Source: Chrysomallon squamiferum
Lineage: Eukaryota > Mollusca > Gastropoda > Neomphalida > Peltospiridae
DNA length: 64,000 nucleotides
Assembly: GCA_012295275.1 (NCBI GenBank)
Contig: CM022666.1
Span: forward strand, 9,827,002-9,891,001
Direction: 5' to 3'
Under the pieces are notes generated by a model. It did not search any database, was not told where the DNA came from, and saw only the letters and a list, made by a program, of their open reading frames with translations. How positions within the stretch are numbered: position 1 is the stretch's first letter; each line of letters starts with the position of its first letter. Position numbers and translations under genes: made by a program. This document shows positions 11,950 through 25,636 of this stretch, piece after piece.

Positions 11950-12500
11950 ATAAAATAAACTTAAAATAATAATAATAATAATAACAATAACAACAATAAT
12001 AAATAAATAAATAAACACTATCATTTCAATGTTTAATATAAAGGCTATTTTGAAAAACAAATCGTCATCATCAGCTGATTGAGACTCCCTCATCATAAAC
12101 ATATCCAGATCTGCCCCTGATTATTTAGAGTGCTATAGGTTATCTTTTGAATCCAGACTTGAAATATTATGTTTCAGTGAGTCACAGTTTGTAACTGTTA
12201 ATATCTAAATAGGTTTGTAGTTCTGTATGTAACTACATATATACATAAACATTAATATATGTATATACACATGCATACATACACATATATAAGTTTATTT
12301 TATTTATAGAAAAAATGTTTGATATTCTTGTTTAATTTGTTAATAGAAAAAAATTTACTGATTTAATGTCATTTGTTTTTAATACCAGTTTTTACTGGGT
12401 TATTTATTTATATATTTATATATTTCTTAATTATTATTATTATTAATATTAATTAATTAACTCAGCATTTTTTAAACTTTTTTTTTATTTCAGCTAAAAC
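11950..12500. other. AT-rich spacer with short microsatellites
   Basis: AAT/AAC triplets at 11966-12015, TA/CA-type dinucleotides near 12236-12290, and T-rich DNA. No coding signal is seen. Confidence 0.6.
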
Positions 12501-12539
12501 AAATAAAATTGTTTATTTTAAATAAAGCTGATATTTCTG

Positions 12540-12985
12540 TAAGATAGATTATTTAACTGCTGCAGTTACCTCACACCTGCACAGTTTACTCTAACTGTCA
12601 GACACAACTCCAAGCTTTATTTCTTCTTCTCTCTATCTCGGTACATTGCCAAGACCAAAGAAATTCTTGGTTCATCCCAAATCTCCTGCTCTGGCATCTC
12701 CAAGCAGCTACTTATCTGTTCTAAATATAGCACTTCCTCTCACCCAGGCATTGATCATTTTGAGCTGCACTTCTAACTTGATAACCATGGCGATTTGATC
12801 ACATATGCTGCTGCTTTTTCTCTGAACTTGGCAAAAGTTGAGAGGTAGATAAGTTGAAGACAGGACACACTTTATCTGCTGTTACTAGCGTCTGTTTCAA
12901 CTTGGTGGCAGACAGCACAGAGCAGTGAATGGACATTTTCGCTTGTTGTGTGTCCTTGTTGCAGAAACCTCTGTTGTGTACTTCA
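12540..12985. other. Unexplained higher-GC island, possible non-coding 5' exon
   Basis: About 440 bp of clearly higher GC and higher complexity than its surroundings, between AT-rich DNA and a minisatellite. Neither strand has a long open frame; all frames are broken by stops, and a 92-residue minus-strand frame extends into the neighbouring repeat. In this window minisatellites often abut exon edges, so this could be an untranslated exon of the PIX gene 0.8 kb downstream. A decayed mobile element is the alternative. Confidence 0.3.
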
Positions 12986-13340
12986 TGATTCCTAGAAAGA
13001 AACTCAGTACATTTGTGTGTGATTCCTAAAAATCCCTGATATATTTGTTTGTGATTATTGAAAAAAAACTGATACATTTAGTTGTGATGCCTAAAAAGAA
13101 ACATTTGTTTATGATTCTTAAAATAAACAAAAAATACTGATAAATATATTTGTGATTACTTGAAGAAACCAATATATTAATTTTGTTTGTGATTATTTGA
13201 AAAATACAAATTTATTATTCTTGAGAAATTTGTATTTGTGCTTTTTACAAAAATTTGTTTTTCAGACTGTGATTCATAGAAATTGTGAGAAATTTGCTTG
13301 TGATTGTTAGACAAATTGAACGTTTTGTATTTGTAACTGT
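12985..13340. repeat. Degenerate minisatellite, about 8 units
   Basis: Units of about 40-50 bp built on TTTGTTTGTGATTMTTRAAAA with variable insertions. It begins at the edge of the GC island 12540-12985. Confidence 0.7.
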
Positions 13341-13776
13341 TTGTCACTTCATTCGTTTTAAGACAAACATTTATTTTTTTGTGCATTGTGTTTTCATTTT
13401 AAAACTGAACTAGATTTCTTTTGTGGAATTTATTTTTAGTGAGAATTTCTTTGTTCCACTGGATTATGTCATTAGTTTTCTGCTTGACTTCCTTCATGTG
13501 ATTTTTGTGGATTTATCAGATCATTTCTTAACTGTTTTGGAAGAACTCAGAATAACAACAGCTGAAATATAATTTACAATATATTTGAAATATTTTGAAG
13601 AATAAACCAGAATACTTTTATGTGTAGATAACACACTAGTGATTTTGAACTTTCAGTTACTGATCCAAAATTAAATATTTTAAAGAAAATAAACATTTTA
13701 TATAATGTTTAGTAATGGAAGGTCTATGTAGATACAGTTTTAGTTAATAATTAATTTGAATGTTTTTATTGGCAAA
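13341..13776 (+). other. Upstream flank or 5'UTR of the PIX gene
   Basis: AT-rich with no recognisable domain. The PIX frame is closed by an in-frame TAG at 13741-13743. This fixes the first usable ATG at 13777 unless an acceptor at that TAG (ACAGTTTTAG) joins an upstream exon. Confidence 0.4.
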
Positions 13777-14568
13777 ATGAATACATCAGGTGTTGGGAGT
13801 AGTAGTACAGAGTTTGGAGATGATTATATAGAAATTGTAAATGAAATAAATGATTTTATTGCTTCTCTCACTGGTTCTTCAGGAGATTCAGGTGTCACCA
13901 GAAATAGCCAGTCAAGTGGGAGTCCAGTCGAGTACCCACCCGTTTATCCGTCTGTGTACCCCGGTGATAGGAACAAACCTCAGTACAGTCAGCCGTGTTG
14001 TCCAGCTGATGATGCTGTGCAGTGTGACGTTGCAAAATGTCCTGACATTCCAGCTTACGACTTTGTAAACCACATTGGACCTGAAAGTGTTGACAGACAC
14101 TGTGTGGACAGAAGGACATATTTACTTGAACAACCAAACTACCGCCGGGAAAGTGACCATAGCGAGTATACTAGTGATCGTAGTGATTGTGTCAATACAG
14201 TGCCTAGTGATCGAAGTGACTGTGTGAATTCACTGCCTAGTGATCGAAGTGATTTTCAAAACTCATTTACTAGTGATCGAAGTGATTGTCAAAACTCATT
14301 TACTAGTGATCGAAGTGATTGTCAAAACTCATTTACTAGTGATAGAAGTGATTGTGTCAACTCATTTCAAAGGGATCAGCAGGGTGAAGAAAACAACAGT
14401 TCAGAAGATGACTATGAACCAATAGAATCTCTACCACCAATTCCAACAGTGACCCCGCTTGTACCACCCCCACTACCCCCGCTCAGACCAAAGTTCAGAA
14501 AGATGTCTGACGGACCCCCAAAATACGTCAAAGCATTGCACACATTTAAGGGATCAAATAATGATGAG
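13777..14568 (+). CDS. ARHGEF7: PIX exon 1: N-terminal extension with 11-residue repeats and SH3 start
   Basis: 264 residues in one exon. The first ATG is AAAATGA at 13777; an earlier in-frame TTG at 13756 is not a credible animal start. Residues 133-198 are six tandem copies of [11 protein letters not shown]-like 11-mers, encoded by 33-bp DNA repeats at 14173-14370. Two adjacent copies are identical in sequence, so expansion is recent. A Glu/Asp-rich segment and [15 protein letters not shown] follow (PPLPPLRP fits a class II SH3 ligand), then the first SH3 strand [11 protein letters not shown]. The extension has no counterpart that I know in vertebrate PIX. Its repeats are Ser/Asp-rich with one Cys in five of the six units and look disordered and phosphorylatable. 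The exon ends phase 0 at GTGAGA. Confidence 0.88.
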
Positions 14569-15563
14569 GTGAGATTAAATATTTCTTTTATTTTATTAAT
14601 ATTTAAATATTTCATTTATTTGATTAATTATTTTGTTTATTTTATTGACATACAAATAGATTTTTATGTTGTAAAGAGTTGCGTTACTATATACAAGTTA
14701 CTCTATGTTTTGTAGACACAGAAATAATTTAGTATTTTTGATCAAATGTATTTTTTAAAATTAATATTTTTGTTAGTGTCTGTTTATGCATGCCATTATT
14801 TACAAAATGTGTTTGGTTTCCATCTTTATTCAACCATTTCACAAGAGCTGACATAACAAAAATGTCACAGTATGTCAAACATCAGGATAAAGTGTGTATT
14901 ACATGTAGTAGATAACATGTTAAAGTTATAATATCCAGCTGAATATTACATGTAGTAGATATCATGTTAAAGTTATAATACACAAATGTATAGTACATGT
15001 AGTAGATAACTTGTTAAAGTTATAATATCCAGCTGAATATTACATGTAGTAGATATCATGTAAATATAATATACAAGTGTATAGTACATGTAGTAGATAC
15101 CATGTTAAACTTATAATATACAAATCTGTAGTACATATAGTAGATAACATGTTAAACTTATAATGTAGAAGTGTGTAGTAGATATAGTAGATAACATGTT
15201 AAACTTATAATATGCAAATGTATAGTACATATAGTAGATAACATGTTAAAGTTTTAATATAGAAGTGTTTAGTAGATATAGTAGATAACATATTAAAGTT
15301 ATAATATAGAAGGGTGTAGTACTTATTTACATAAAGCTGTGATAGGGGTAGGATATGGACTAGATAAAGTATGATGTTTATCAAAAGTAATAAATGAGGA
15401 TGTTATCAGCGTCTCACTGGATGGACTCAGCACTGAAATGGATATCTGTAGCTGAGTTAAAACTTCACTAAAACTTTAGCTTTCTTATCAGTGTCTGTCT
15501 GTCTGTCTATCTTTTCTCACACTTCTAACTGTCAGGCAGAGATTTATTAAAATGTATATCAGA

Positions 15564-15633
<70 letters not shown>

Positions 15634-17971
15634 CATAATGTTTACCTCTTTGTCTCTCACACAGATAGTTTATGAAAACTGAACAACATACACATTAATT
15701 TCTCTGGGGAGCTGGGGATAGCCAAGTCTAGAGTGTAAAATTACATGTATTTTGTAATTATATGACCTTTTTCTGATTTTACATTTTAAAAGAACCTAAT
15801 CATCATATTTGTGGGGTTAATTACATAAACTGATAGAGTACATTAAAAACTCATCAACATAACAAAATACTTGTATGACCTAAACATGGCTGCTTGTTTG
15901 TCTTGACTCAGTGCCAGCTACAACTGCATCCATGTTGAGACAGATGTTTTATGTATGTAGTAAGAGTGGACTAGATTTTACACCTCACTGACATACAGTC
16001 ATATACAGTGAAATATTGAATTATGGGATATAATAGAGGCAGGTATCACAATTCATGTGAATCAGGTATGTAATGTACAGCTGTAATATAGGGAGATATC
16101 ACACCTGATGTAATATAGATTTCTATTATACAAATAGAGATTACAGGTTGATATAAGACAGCATGTAAAATTAATATAGATACCACACCTCATATAATAC
16201 AAGTCTGTATTATATAGGATTTAATAAAGGCAGACATCACATCTCATTTAATATATTGCTAGATAAGTAACAGTAAAGTATTTTGTGAGATAGTGTATCC
16301 CATATAATACAGGTCTGTACTGCATTGGCTATAATATATAAAGGTAAATATCACACCCATGTAATACAGGTAGATATAGTGATGCAATACAGGCAGATAT
16401 CATACGCCATGTGATACAGGTAGATATGAAACTCCATGTAATAGAGGTAGATTATATCACACTGACGTAATACAGGTAAATGTCACACCCTGTGTAATAC
16501 AGATAAATGTCACATCCGGTGTAATATAGGTAAATATCATACCCAGTCTAATATAGGTAGATGTCACCTCTATGTAGTAGTACAGGAGATATCACACCCT
16601 GTGTAATACAGGTTAATGTCACACTCAATGTAATACAGGTAGATATCACATCTATGCAATACAAGCAGATATTATACCCCCTTCAATACAGGTAAACATT
16701 ATACACGTAATACAGATGGATACCATAGCCCATGTAATACAGGTTGGTATCACACCTCATGTTATACAGTTAAATATCAGACTCCATGTAATAAAGGGCT
16801 GTAATGCGTGTACTGTAAAATAGGCAGATATCAGACATGATTTAATATAGGTAGAGATGAGATCTCATAAACAGCCAGCTATTGAGACACATATGTTCCT
16901 CTGTCTGTTTTTAGGTAAGAGAAATGTAAAAACTATTTGTATGGATGGATAGATGGATGGGCAGATTCTCAGACTCTTGTTTTATCATATTTATATTTTC
17001 ATACTGTCTGTTTAAGAATGTGTTTATGATGAAATGATATTGTTACTGGTAATTCATATTTTTAAACATAGTTTATAAAACAGTTAAAACATGAGTATAA
17101 ATTGTGTTTAACTGGCTATGTTTATAAATAAAACACAAACAGTTTGCACAATGAGTCATCACAGACACAAAGAGAAAAAAGTATTTATAGCTTTCATAAA
17201 TAAAGAAGTTAATAAGAAATAAAAAAATATATACCCTTTTAAAATCACAAACTAAGAATAGTTCAGGTGATCAGGTGTGTTTTGTTACTTATAGCTGTGC
17301 TTAAATAAAATTTTGTGTTTTGTTAATGACAGCTGTGTTTTGTTTATTACAGCTGTGTTTAATAAATATTTTATGTTAATTAAACTGTGTTTTACTTAGT
17401 ATTTTTATTTTAATTACAGGTGTGGTTTTCTAAGTATTTAATGTTTTGTTAATTACAGCTGTGCTTTATTAAGTGTTTTGTGTTTTATTAATTACAGCTG
17501 TGTTTAATAAATATTTAATGTTAGTTACAGCAGTTTTACTAATTTTTTTTGTTTTGTTTTGTTTGTTAATTACAGATGTGTTTTACTAAATATTTTGTGT
17601 TTTGTTAATTACAGCTGTGTTTTTCGAAGGGTGACATCATCACTGTTACCCAGGTTCTTGATGAAGGGTGGTGGGAAGGAACTCTCAATGGTAAAACTGG
17701 CTGGTTTCCTAGCAACTATGTCAAAGAGGTGAAAGGTGGTAAGTGCCAGTTTCACTTGATAGATCAACTATCTACATGATTTACTTTTTTAATTCTTGTC
17801 TGAATCTGTTTTAGTCTGATTACACTTCAGTTTTAATTTACTAAATGATTTATTAGATGTTGCTTTTTTCATTTTCTTTTTTATTATTTCTTTATTTATT
17901 TTTCATTTTAAGTATATACCTTTTTACTCAGTGTGGATATAAATTTAACAACAACATTATTATTATTATTA

Positions 17972-18015
<44 letters not shown>

Positions 18016-21000
18016 ACAGAACAGTTATTGGTTTATATTTCTTAAATTCATTTTTTTTTTTTTTTTTTTTTTTTAAAAGTAGTTTTCACCTGTCAGGTTT
18101 TGATTTTGATTTTTACCTACAGTTATGAAGACGTATTTTAACATTTTTAAGATTTTTTGTCTGTGACTTGGCTGGTTTTTGTAGATATTATATTTCATGT
18201 TTTTCTCATTGACTTGGTTGTGTGTTTATTTTCAGATATAGGGTGTAAGTCAAACAGAGGTTCAGATATCATCTCCTACAAGAGAGAAAGTATGCAGCTT
18301 TACCACAATGTTGTAAGTACAGTTTAATATGTGTGTGTGTGTGTGTGTGTGTTCAGATATCATCTCCTACAAGAAAGAAAGTATGGAGCTTTACCACTAT
18401 GTTATAAGTACAGTTTAGTGTGTGTTCAGATATCACCTCCTACAAGAGAGAAAGTATGGAGCTTTACCACTATGTTAAAAGTACAGTTTAGTGTGTGTTC
18501 AGATATCATCTCCTACAAAAAAGAAAGTATGCAGCTTTACCACTATGTTATAAGTACAGTCTCTGTGTTTGTAATTTTTATATTTTATTATTTTACCTGT
18601 GTTTCAGGTATTAAAAAACATCATAGAAACAGAGAAGTCACATGTAGAAGGAATGACCAAAGTTTTACAGACTTACATAAAACCTTTGCAGAATGCTGGA
18701 GTGTAAGTTTAACTCTGTTCACAAACACAAAGCAATCTTATATAATAATGACTGTAAAATTTAAACCATAATTAATATCAGCATATACTAGTAGAAGATA
18801 AAGATTTAAATTAAAAAATTGTCTTGTTTTCATTAATGTGATTTGGAGAGACTGTTGTATAATATTAACAAATGAAGTAGAGTTAATTTTCTCCATGTAA
18901 CAAGTGTTAGTGGTATGATAATAATGTTGTGAGATAATATTACAAGTGTAGTGTGAAATAACATGTCTACTCTGATCAAATCACAAATACACTAGCACTT
19001 TGAATCATATATAAACCTGCATTTACATGAAATTTACATCATATTAATTGAAAGTTTTTATTTTGTTTTCAAATGTTTAATAATAATAGTAATAATAATA
19101 ATAATAAAAATATATATAAATAAATAAAATAAATAAATAAATAAATTTAATAATAATAATAATCTGATTATATTTTGCTGTGGACATCAAAGTAAAAAAT
19201 ATTAAAATTGTGTGATATTTTAATGTGTGTTTCAGGCTGTCACCGACAGAGTATTCACAGTTAGTGGGTAACTTGGAGCAGATTGACTCCTTCCAGCACA
19301 CATTTCTAGCCTCACTAGAAGAATGTGAAAAGTAAGTAGACAATTTCTAGTGTAAAAAGTAAATAGCAGGTTTTTAGTTTGAAGAGTAAGTAGTGAATAT
19401 CTGTATTTATTAAGCAGTTATGTTTCTAGTGTAAAAAGTAAGTAGTCATGTTTCAAATGTGAAAAGTAACTAGTCGTGTTTTTAGTGTGAAATATAAGTA
19501 ATTATGCTTCTAGTGTAATTAAAAAATTATGCAAAAAGAAAGTTACGTTTGATCACAAAGACTTTTCATCTTTGGATCTGTCCTGCTCAGTTGATGCTCT
19601 GAGGTTTTGTCAATTCCAACGATTGCTCTGTAACTTATCTGAAATTCTTGGGAAGTGTTTCGGATTTTGGGATATTTTGGATTTTGGAATATAAGGAGAT
19701 AGCATGAGAATAGACTCTATGTCTAAATATGAATTCCTTTTATTTTTCATGTACAGTCTGCAGGATTTTTTTAAATAATATTTAAAATAATTTTGTGCAT
19801 AAAATGCAGATTGTATATGCCTGAAAGTCCAAAAACTTTAAGATATTATTTCTGCTGCTTGGAAAAAGTTTTGGATTTCTAAGCTTTTCCAATTTTTTAA
19901 TTCTGGACATTTTGAAATTAAAATTTCAAAATGTCAGTGAAATGTTAAAATAGTTTTAAAAAAAATATCATTTTATTAAATTGGTTTGGTTTTGAATGTG
20001 AAGATAAAACAAATAAAATAAAATAAATTATTATTTAAATTTGTTTAGTCATGAATGTAAAGTTTTTAAAAAAGAAAAGCAAAATTATTATCTTAATTGG
20101 GTTAGTTTTGTATGTAAACTATTAACAAATGTTATTTCAGATTGCCACCAATGAAAAGGCGGATAGGGGGAGTGTTCATGCAGCATGCCCCCCAGTTGAA
20201 GATGCTGTACATGGAGTATTGTGCTAACCACCCTAAAGCTGTAGCTGTACTGTTGTGTAGAAGGTTTGTAATACCATTTATTTATTCTAATTACAATATT
20301 TATTTTTTGTAATTACAATATTTATTTATTCTAATTACAATATTTATTTATTGTAATTACAATATTTATTTACTGCAAATGAATTAGTTTTTCATTTATA
20401 ATAGCTATTTTTATACAATATTGTTAGTCAACAATATTGTTTATTTTATTTATTTATTTGTTTGTTTGTTTGTTTGTTTGTTTATTTCAGGGAGGATTTA
20501 AACAGGTTTATGGAGAGTGCTGGGGCCAGTCCTCCTGGTTACATGACATTAACTACAAATTTGTCTAAACCTTTCACTAGACTAGATAAATATCCTAGTT
20601 TACTTAAAGAGTTAGAAAGACATATAGAAGTAAGTAATAATTTAAAAACAAATTCTCATACACATGCAAGAAGAATTTACATTCATGTATGTACATACAT
20701 AACATACACAAAATCCACACATACACACACACACACACTCACACACACTAATGTGCTGTGAGAGATTGTCAGGTGTTCCATGGGAAATTATCCACCTATT
20801 CTTAATTAGTCCAAATTTTTTTTATTTTGTTACTGCAAATAATTTGCCATGATTGTGCTTCTGTGCCTGCAAAGTAGTGACTGGCAAAGTAATAAAATAC
20901 TCTTCCTTGGCTAAACTGTCACTGTAAATGTGTCATTTTGTAACACTTTTGGTTGGTGGGTGTGACTCAGGAGATTTTTAATGTAAAAATTGTGCCATGG

Positions 21001-24000
21001 CTCAAACAAGGTTGAAAAAAGTGACATACATATTTATAAGCACACATATACATATATACATACATACATACTAACAGACACACATATAAACATATACACA
21101 AAAACACAGTAACATATACATGAAAAAGAATTTGCATTTATGATTGTACAAATGGATGTGTGCACACAAATACACACAGTAATTAAAAATTTGCATTTTG
21201 TTATGTGTTTTCACACCTCTGTGTTACTGTATATATTAATAATTTCATTAATTTCAGGAAAGTCATCCAGATAGAGGAGATACACAGAGAGCAATAGCAG
21301 TGTACAGAGAAATAGCAGTGAGTGATGTTTTATAGTTTAATGTCAAGTTTATATAATTAAATACAGAGAAATAGCAGTCAGAGATATTTTGTAGTTTAAT
21401 GTCAAGTTTTTATAATTAAATACAGAGAACTTGCAGTAAGTGATATTTTGTAGTTTAATGTCAAGTTTTTATAATTAAATACAGAGAACTAGCAGTAAGT
21501 GATATTTTACAGTTTAATGTTAAGTTTATATAATTAAATACAGAGAAATAGCAGTAAGTGATATTTTGTAGTTTAATATCAAGTTTTTATAATTAAATAC
21601 AGAGAACTAGCAGTAAGTGATAGTTTGTAGTTTAATGTCAAGTTTTTATATTTAAATACAGAGAAATAGTAAGTGATTTTTTATTGTTTAATGTCAAGTT
21701 TTTATAATTAAATACAGAAAACTAGCAGTAAGTGTTATTTTATAGTTTAATGTCAAGTTTTTATAATTAAATACAGAGAAATAGTAGTGAGTGATATTTT
21801 ATAGTTTAATATCCAGTTTTAATAATTAAATACAGAAAAATAGATGTAAGTGATGTTTTATAGATTATTTGCTATAGAGAAAAAGTTATGAGTAATATGA
21901 CAGCTTTAACTGATATTATTACAAATGTATCCTTGTACAGTCTCTATTAACTTAAAATGTAAAATATGTATGTAAAAACAAGATGTAAAATTAGAAACTG
22001 GATTAAATTTATGTCTTGTAAAAATACATATATTATTAAAGTGTTAATTATTTGTAATCATTTATCCAAATGAAGTTTTTATTTTGTTTTGTTTTACAGA
22101 ATTCGTGTTTGGAGACTCGGCGGTTGAAGGAAATGGAACATGAAATTATTACAAGTACTATAAAAGGTTGGGAGGGTGAGGTTAGTATTTCTCTGACACA
22201 CACAGACATGCATGAACACACACATGCACACAAACATGCACACACACACATGGACACACACAGACACACATGCATACAAAACACATACACACAGATATGC
22301 ATCAAACATATATTAAAGTTATTTAACTTTGAGAATGTGTAAATGTTAGTTAAAAGCTTCTGTTTTTCTGAGAAATGATTTTTCATTATTTCCCAATCCA
22401 AATAATGCCATAATTCTGATTTATCATCAATTGGCTTTCCATTCCTACAGGGATAAAAAATAAGAAGTAAAATGTTTAATGTGGCGTAGACATAAATAGT
22501 GATTGGTGATGTTGTTAATTTCAGGATATATCAGCACTGGGGGATGTAGTTCACCTATCGCAGGTACAAGTGCACAAACAGACAGGTGAAAAATATGACA
22601 GAATCTTTGTCTTGTTTCCTGGAGTCCTTGTCATGTTGTCAATGAGTCCCAGACTTAGTGGCTACCAGTACGAGGTGAGATTTAAGTAGTAAAATACTGA
22701 TGTTTTTTTTAAACACAGTACTTACACCTATACCACTACACAGAACATTGAGTGCTGAACTGTTTTTCATAAAAACATGACTTAATACATCTTTCAGATG
22801 TTGTTTGGGAAATGTTTTATCCTGTTCTAGCAAATAAATAAATATTAATTTATTTCAGGGTAAGCTTCCACTCAGTGGAATGACTGTCAATCGTTGTGAA
22901 GACTCAGAAACATACCCTAATGGTTTTGAAATATCAGGTATCAATTCTAGATAGTATAAGTTATTCTATTCATTCTAATACTGCTACTGTTACTATTACT
23001 ATTACTGCTACTGTTCTTGTTATTGTTATTATTTTTGTTAATTCTTCTTATTATAATTTTTAGAATGATAGTGATTATTTTTATTTATTTATTGTTTCTG
23101 TTTTTTTAATAAGCAATATAAATTATATTATCAAAATATAAAAACATGATATAGATTGTAATGTTTTAAAATATCAGGTACAAGTGGGTAAAAGTGTTGA
23201 AATTAAAAAAAATCTATAGGATACAAATGATAATGTTATAAGTTGGTTGTGTTGGAGAAAGATAAATGTTGTTATATATATGTGTGTTGTAAGTGTTTGG
23301 AGAAATATGAGTGGTGTTGTTGTTTGTATATATTTGTGTTGTAAGGACTGAAAAAAGATCAATGTTGTTGTTGTGTATGTGTCTGTTAGTAGTATTGGAC
23401 AAAGATGAGTGTTGCGGTTGTTGGTGTTGCAGGTAACATGATAGAGAAGATGGTGGTGACGTGTGGGACAAGGATTGAGGTGAACCCATGGGTGGAGATT
23501 TTGAGACAGCAGATCAGTCAGTCATATCATTCCACATCCAGCACACCACAGAGTCTAAAAGTCAGTGTTTAATTTTATCTTTGTGTTCTAGAAACATCAG
23601 TGATATCATTTTTATTATTCAATGTGATAATTAAATGTTAAAGATTTTATTAGATTGTAACAGTTATTTATCAGCTAGCTTTTTCAATGAAAGTACAAAA
23701 AAAAATATCTAACAGTATTTTATCAAATATTTACTTAAGTGATATGTAAAGGCTACTTCTTAAAAGTTAAACTTTGTTCTTGAAGTGTAAGAGGTCTAAG
23801 GATCTATCCTCTCATAGGAACCAAGGACATTAAAGAAAAAAATTGTTATCCTAATTGATGTGTCACAATTTAGACAAGTGATAATGGTTTCATATTTATT
23901 GCCTGAGTTTTCTGTGTTTTGTTAAACCATCACTTACTGATTCAGGTTTCAACGTCACAGCCGAGTATCAGCACTCTAACACAGGCAAAGACAGCCAAAG

Positions 24001-25597
24001 TGATGCACTCCCAGGTTGTCACGTCTCCTGTACAAAACAAAGTACATAAGACGTGGAGTATGTCATGTCTGAGGCCGTCACCCCCACTACGGCCGTCACT
24101 GATGTGTCGTGATGAAGTGCTGAAGAGTCCAAGAGCCAACAGAAAATCAGCAACAGCCAAGAGAAAACCAGGTATATTAAATAAATGAATTACATTACAG
24201 TGTTAAATAAATCAGATATGTTACATCTGTTAAATAAATCAGATACATGGTTCAATGTTAAATAAATTAGATATATTACAAGTATTAAATAAATCAGATA
24301 TGATACAGTGTTAAATAAATCAGATATGTTACAGTGTTAAATAAATCAGATATATTACAAGTATTAAATGAGATATGTTACAAGTGTTTAATAAATGAGA
24401 TATGTTACAAGTGTTAAATAAATCAGATATGTTACAGGTATTTTGGCAGTTCTTTTTATGTTTATGGACGTATACAAGAAAATATATGGTATTAATATGG
24501 TAACAAAACTTAATGTTTTGATGTTTTTCTCTTCGTGTTGCCAAGTTCGGACATATTCAAGTGATGATTATGATTATGCCTGGCAGTCTAGTAAATGTAA
24601 GATGGCCGCCATTGTCATGTGACTGTTTAGTGTTGTCAGATTTTCATCATAATCAATGGGTTTTTTTTACTTTTTATTTTTAAAATTATTTTTTATTTCA
24701 CACCCAGTGTAAAAGTGTAACAGATCTATGGTTGTTGCTTTTTTCTTCTTTTTTCTTTTTTTTCAATTAATTTTATTATATTTTTATTTGAAATCAATTT
24801 CAGTAAAAAAAAAAAAAAAAAAAAATGTTTAATTATTATTGTTAATTGTAATCACTTTTAAGTGGCTGCCATTTTTGTACTTGTTAAGTTTTCACTGTGA
24901 ATATTTTAAGTTTTGTTTATAAATTGTAAATTTTGTTTTATTTTTGATAATACTAGTTGTCTGATTACAGTATGTTAATATGAGTCATAACAAAAAGAGC
25001 TGGATAGGACAAGGTCATAAGATTATTATCATGATACTGTTTACTTGAATGTATTTTTGTAGTTTTCTGTGATTTTTGTAGATAAATTATAAGTTATATA
25101 TTTTCAAAATTATTTTAGTTTATAGTAGTTGTACACTTTTTATCATTTCATTAAATATTGTGTTACAAGTTGCTTTGAATTCTCAGTTCTATTTTTCATT
25201 CTGTGGGTTTTTAAAAATATGTACTATTGTTCTTTGTCTTCTATTTATTATGCACATATTTACATATAACTTACATGCAGAACCTGCAGCTACTTTTATA
25301 CATGCTTTTTATACAAGCATTTACTGAGTTAGTTTGGACACAGGTTGTCTCCGTGCACTATACTATGTATTTATTAGTGTATATTTTAGTACATAAAAGT
25401 GTTTAATACTTTATTAATTTTATAGTATTGTATATTGATACTAAACACAATTAAATATATTGTATATAACATGTTAATGTTAAAATATCAGTTGTAAGAA
25501 ATAATTACATTACTACACATATAATTCTTTATATTTCATGTTTATAAGAATATATTATAAAATTTGTTTTTATTTATTTCATATTTTGATACATTGT

Positions 25598-25636
<39 letters not shown>

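Noticed and set aside
12799-13077. 92-residue minus-strand frame near 12.9 kb
   Set aside because: Half of it lies in the neighbouring minisatellite and the rest shows no family resemblance.
13756-13776. Upstream start of the PIX first exon
   Set aside because: The codon there is TTG, not ATG. The first ATG in frame is 13777.
18331-18771. 146-residue frame across PIX exon 3 copies and exon 4
   Set aside because: Reads exon 4 in the wrong frame and runs through intron; produced by the tandem exon relics.
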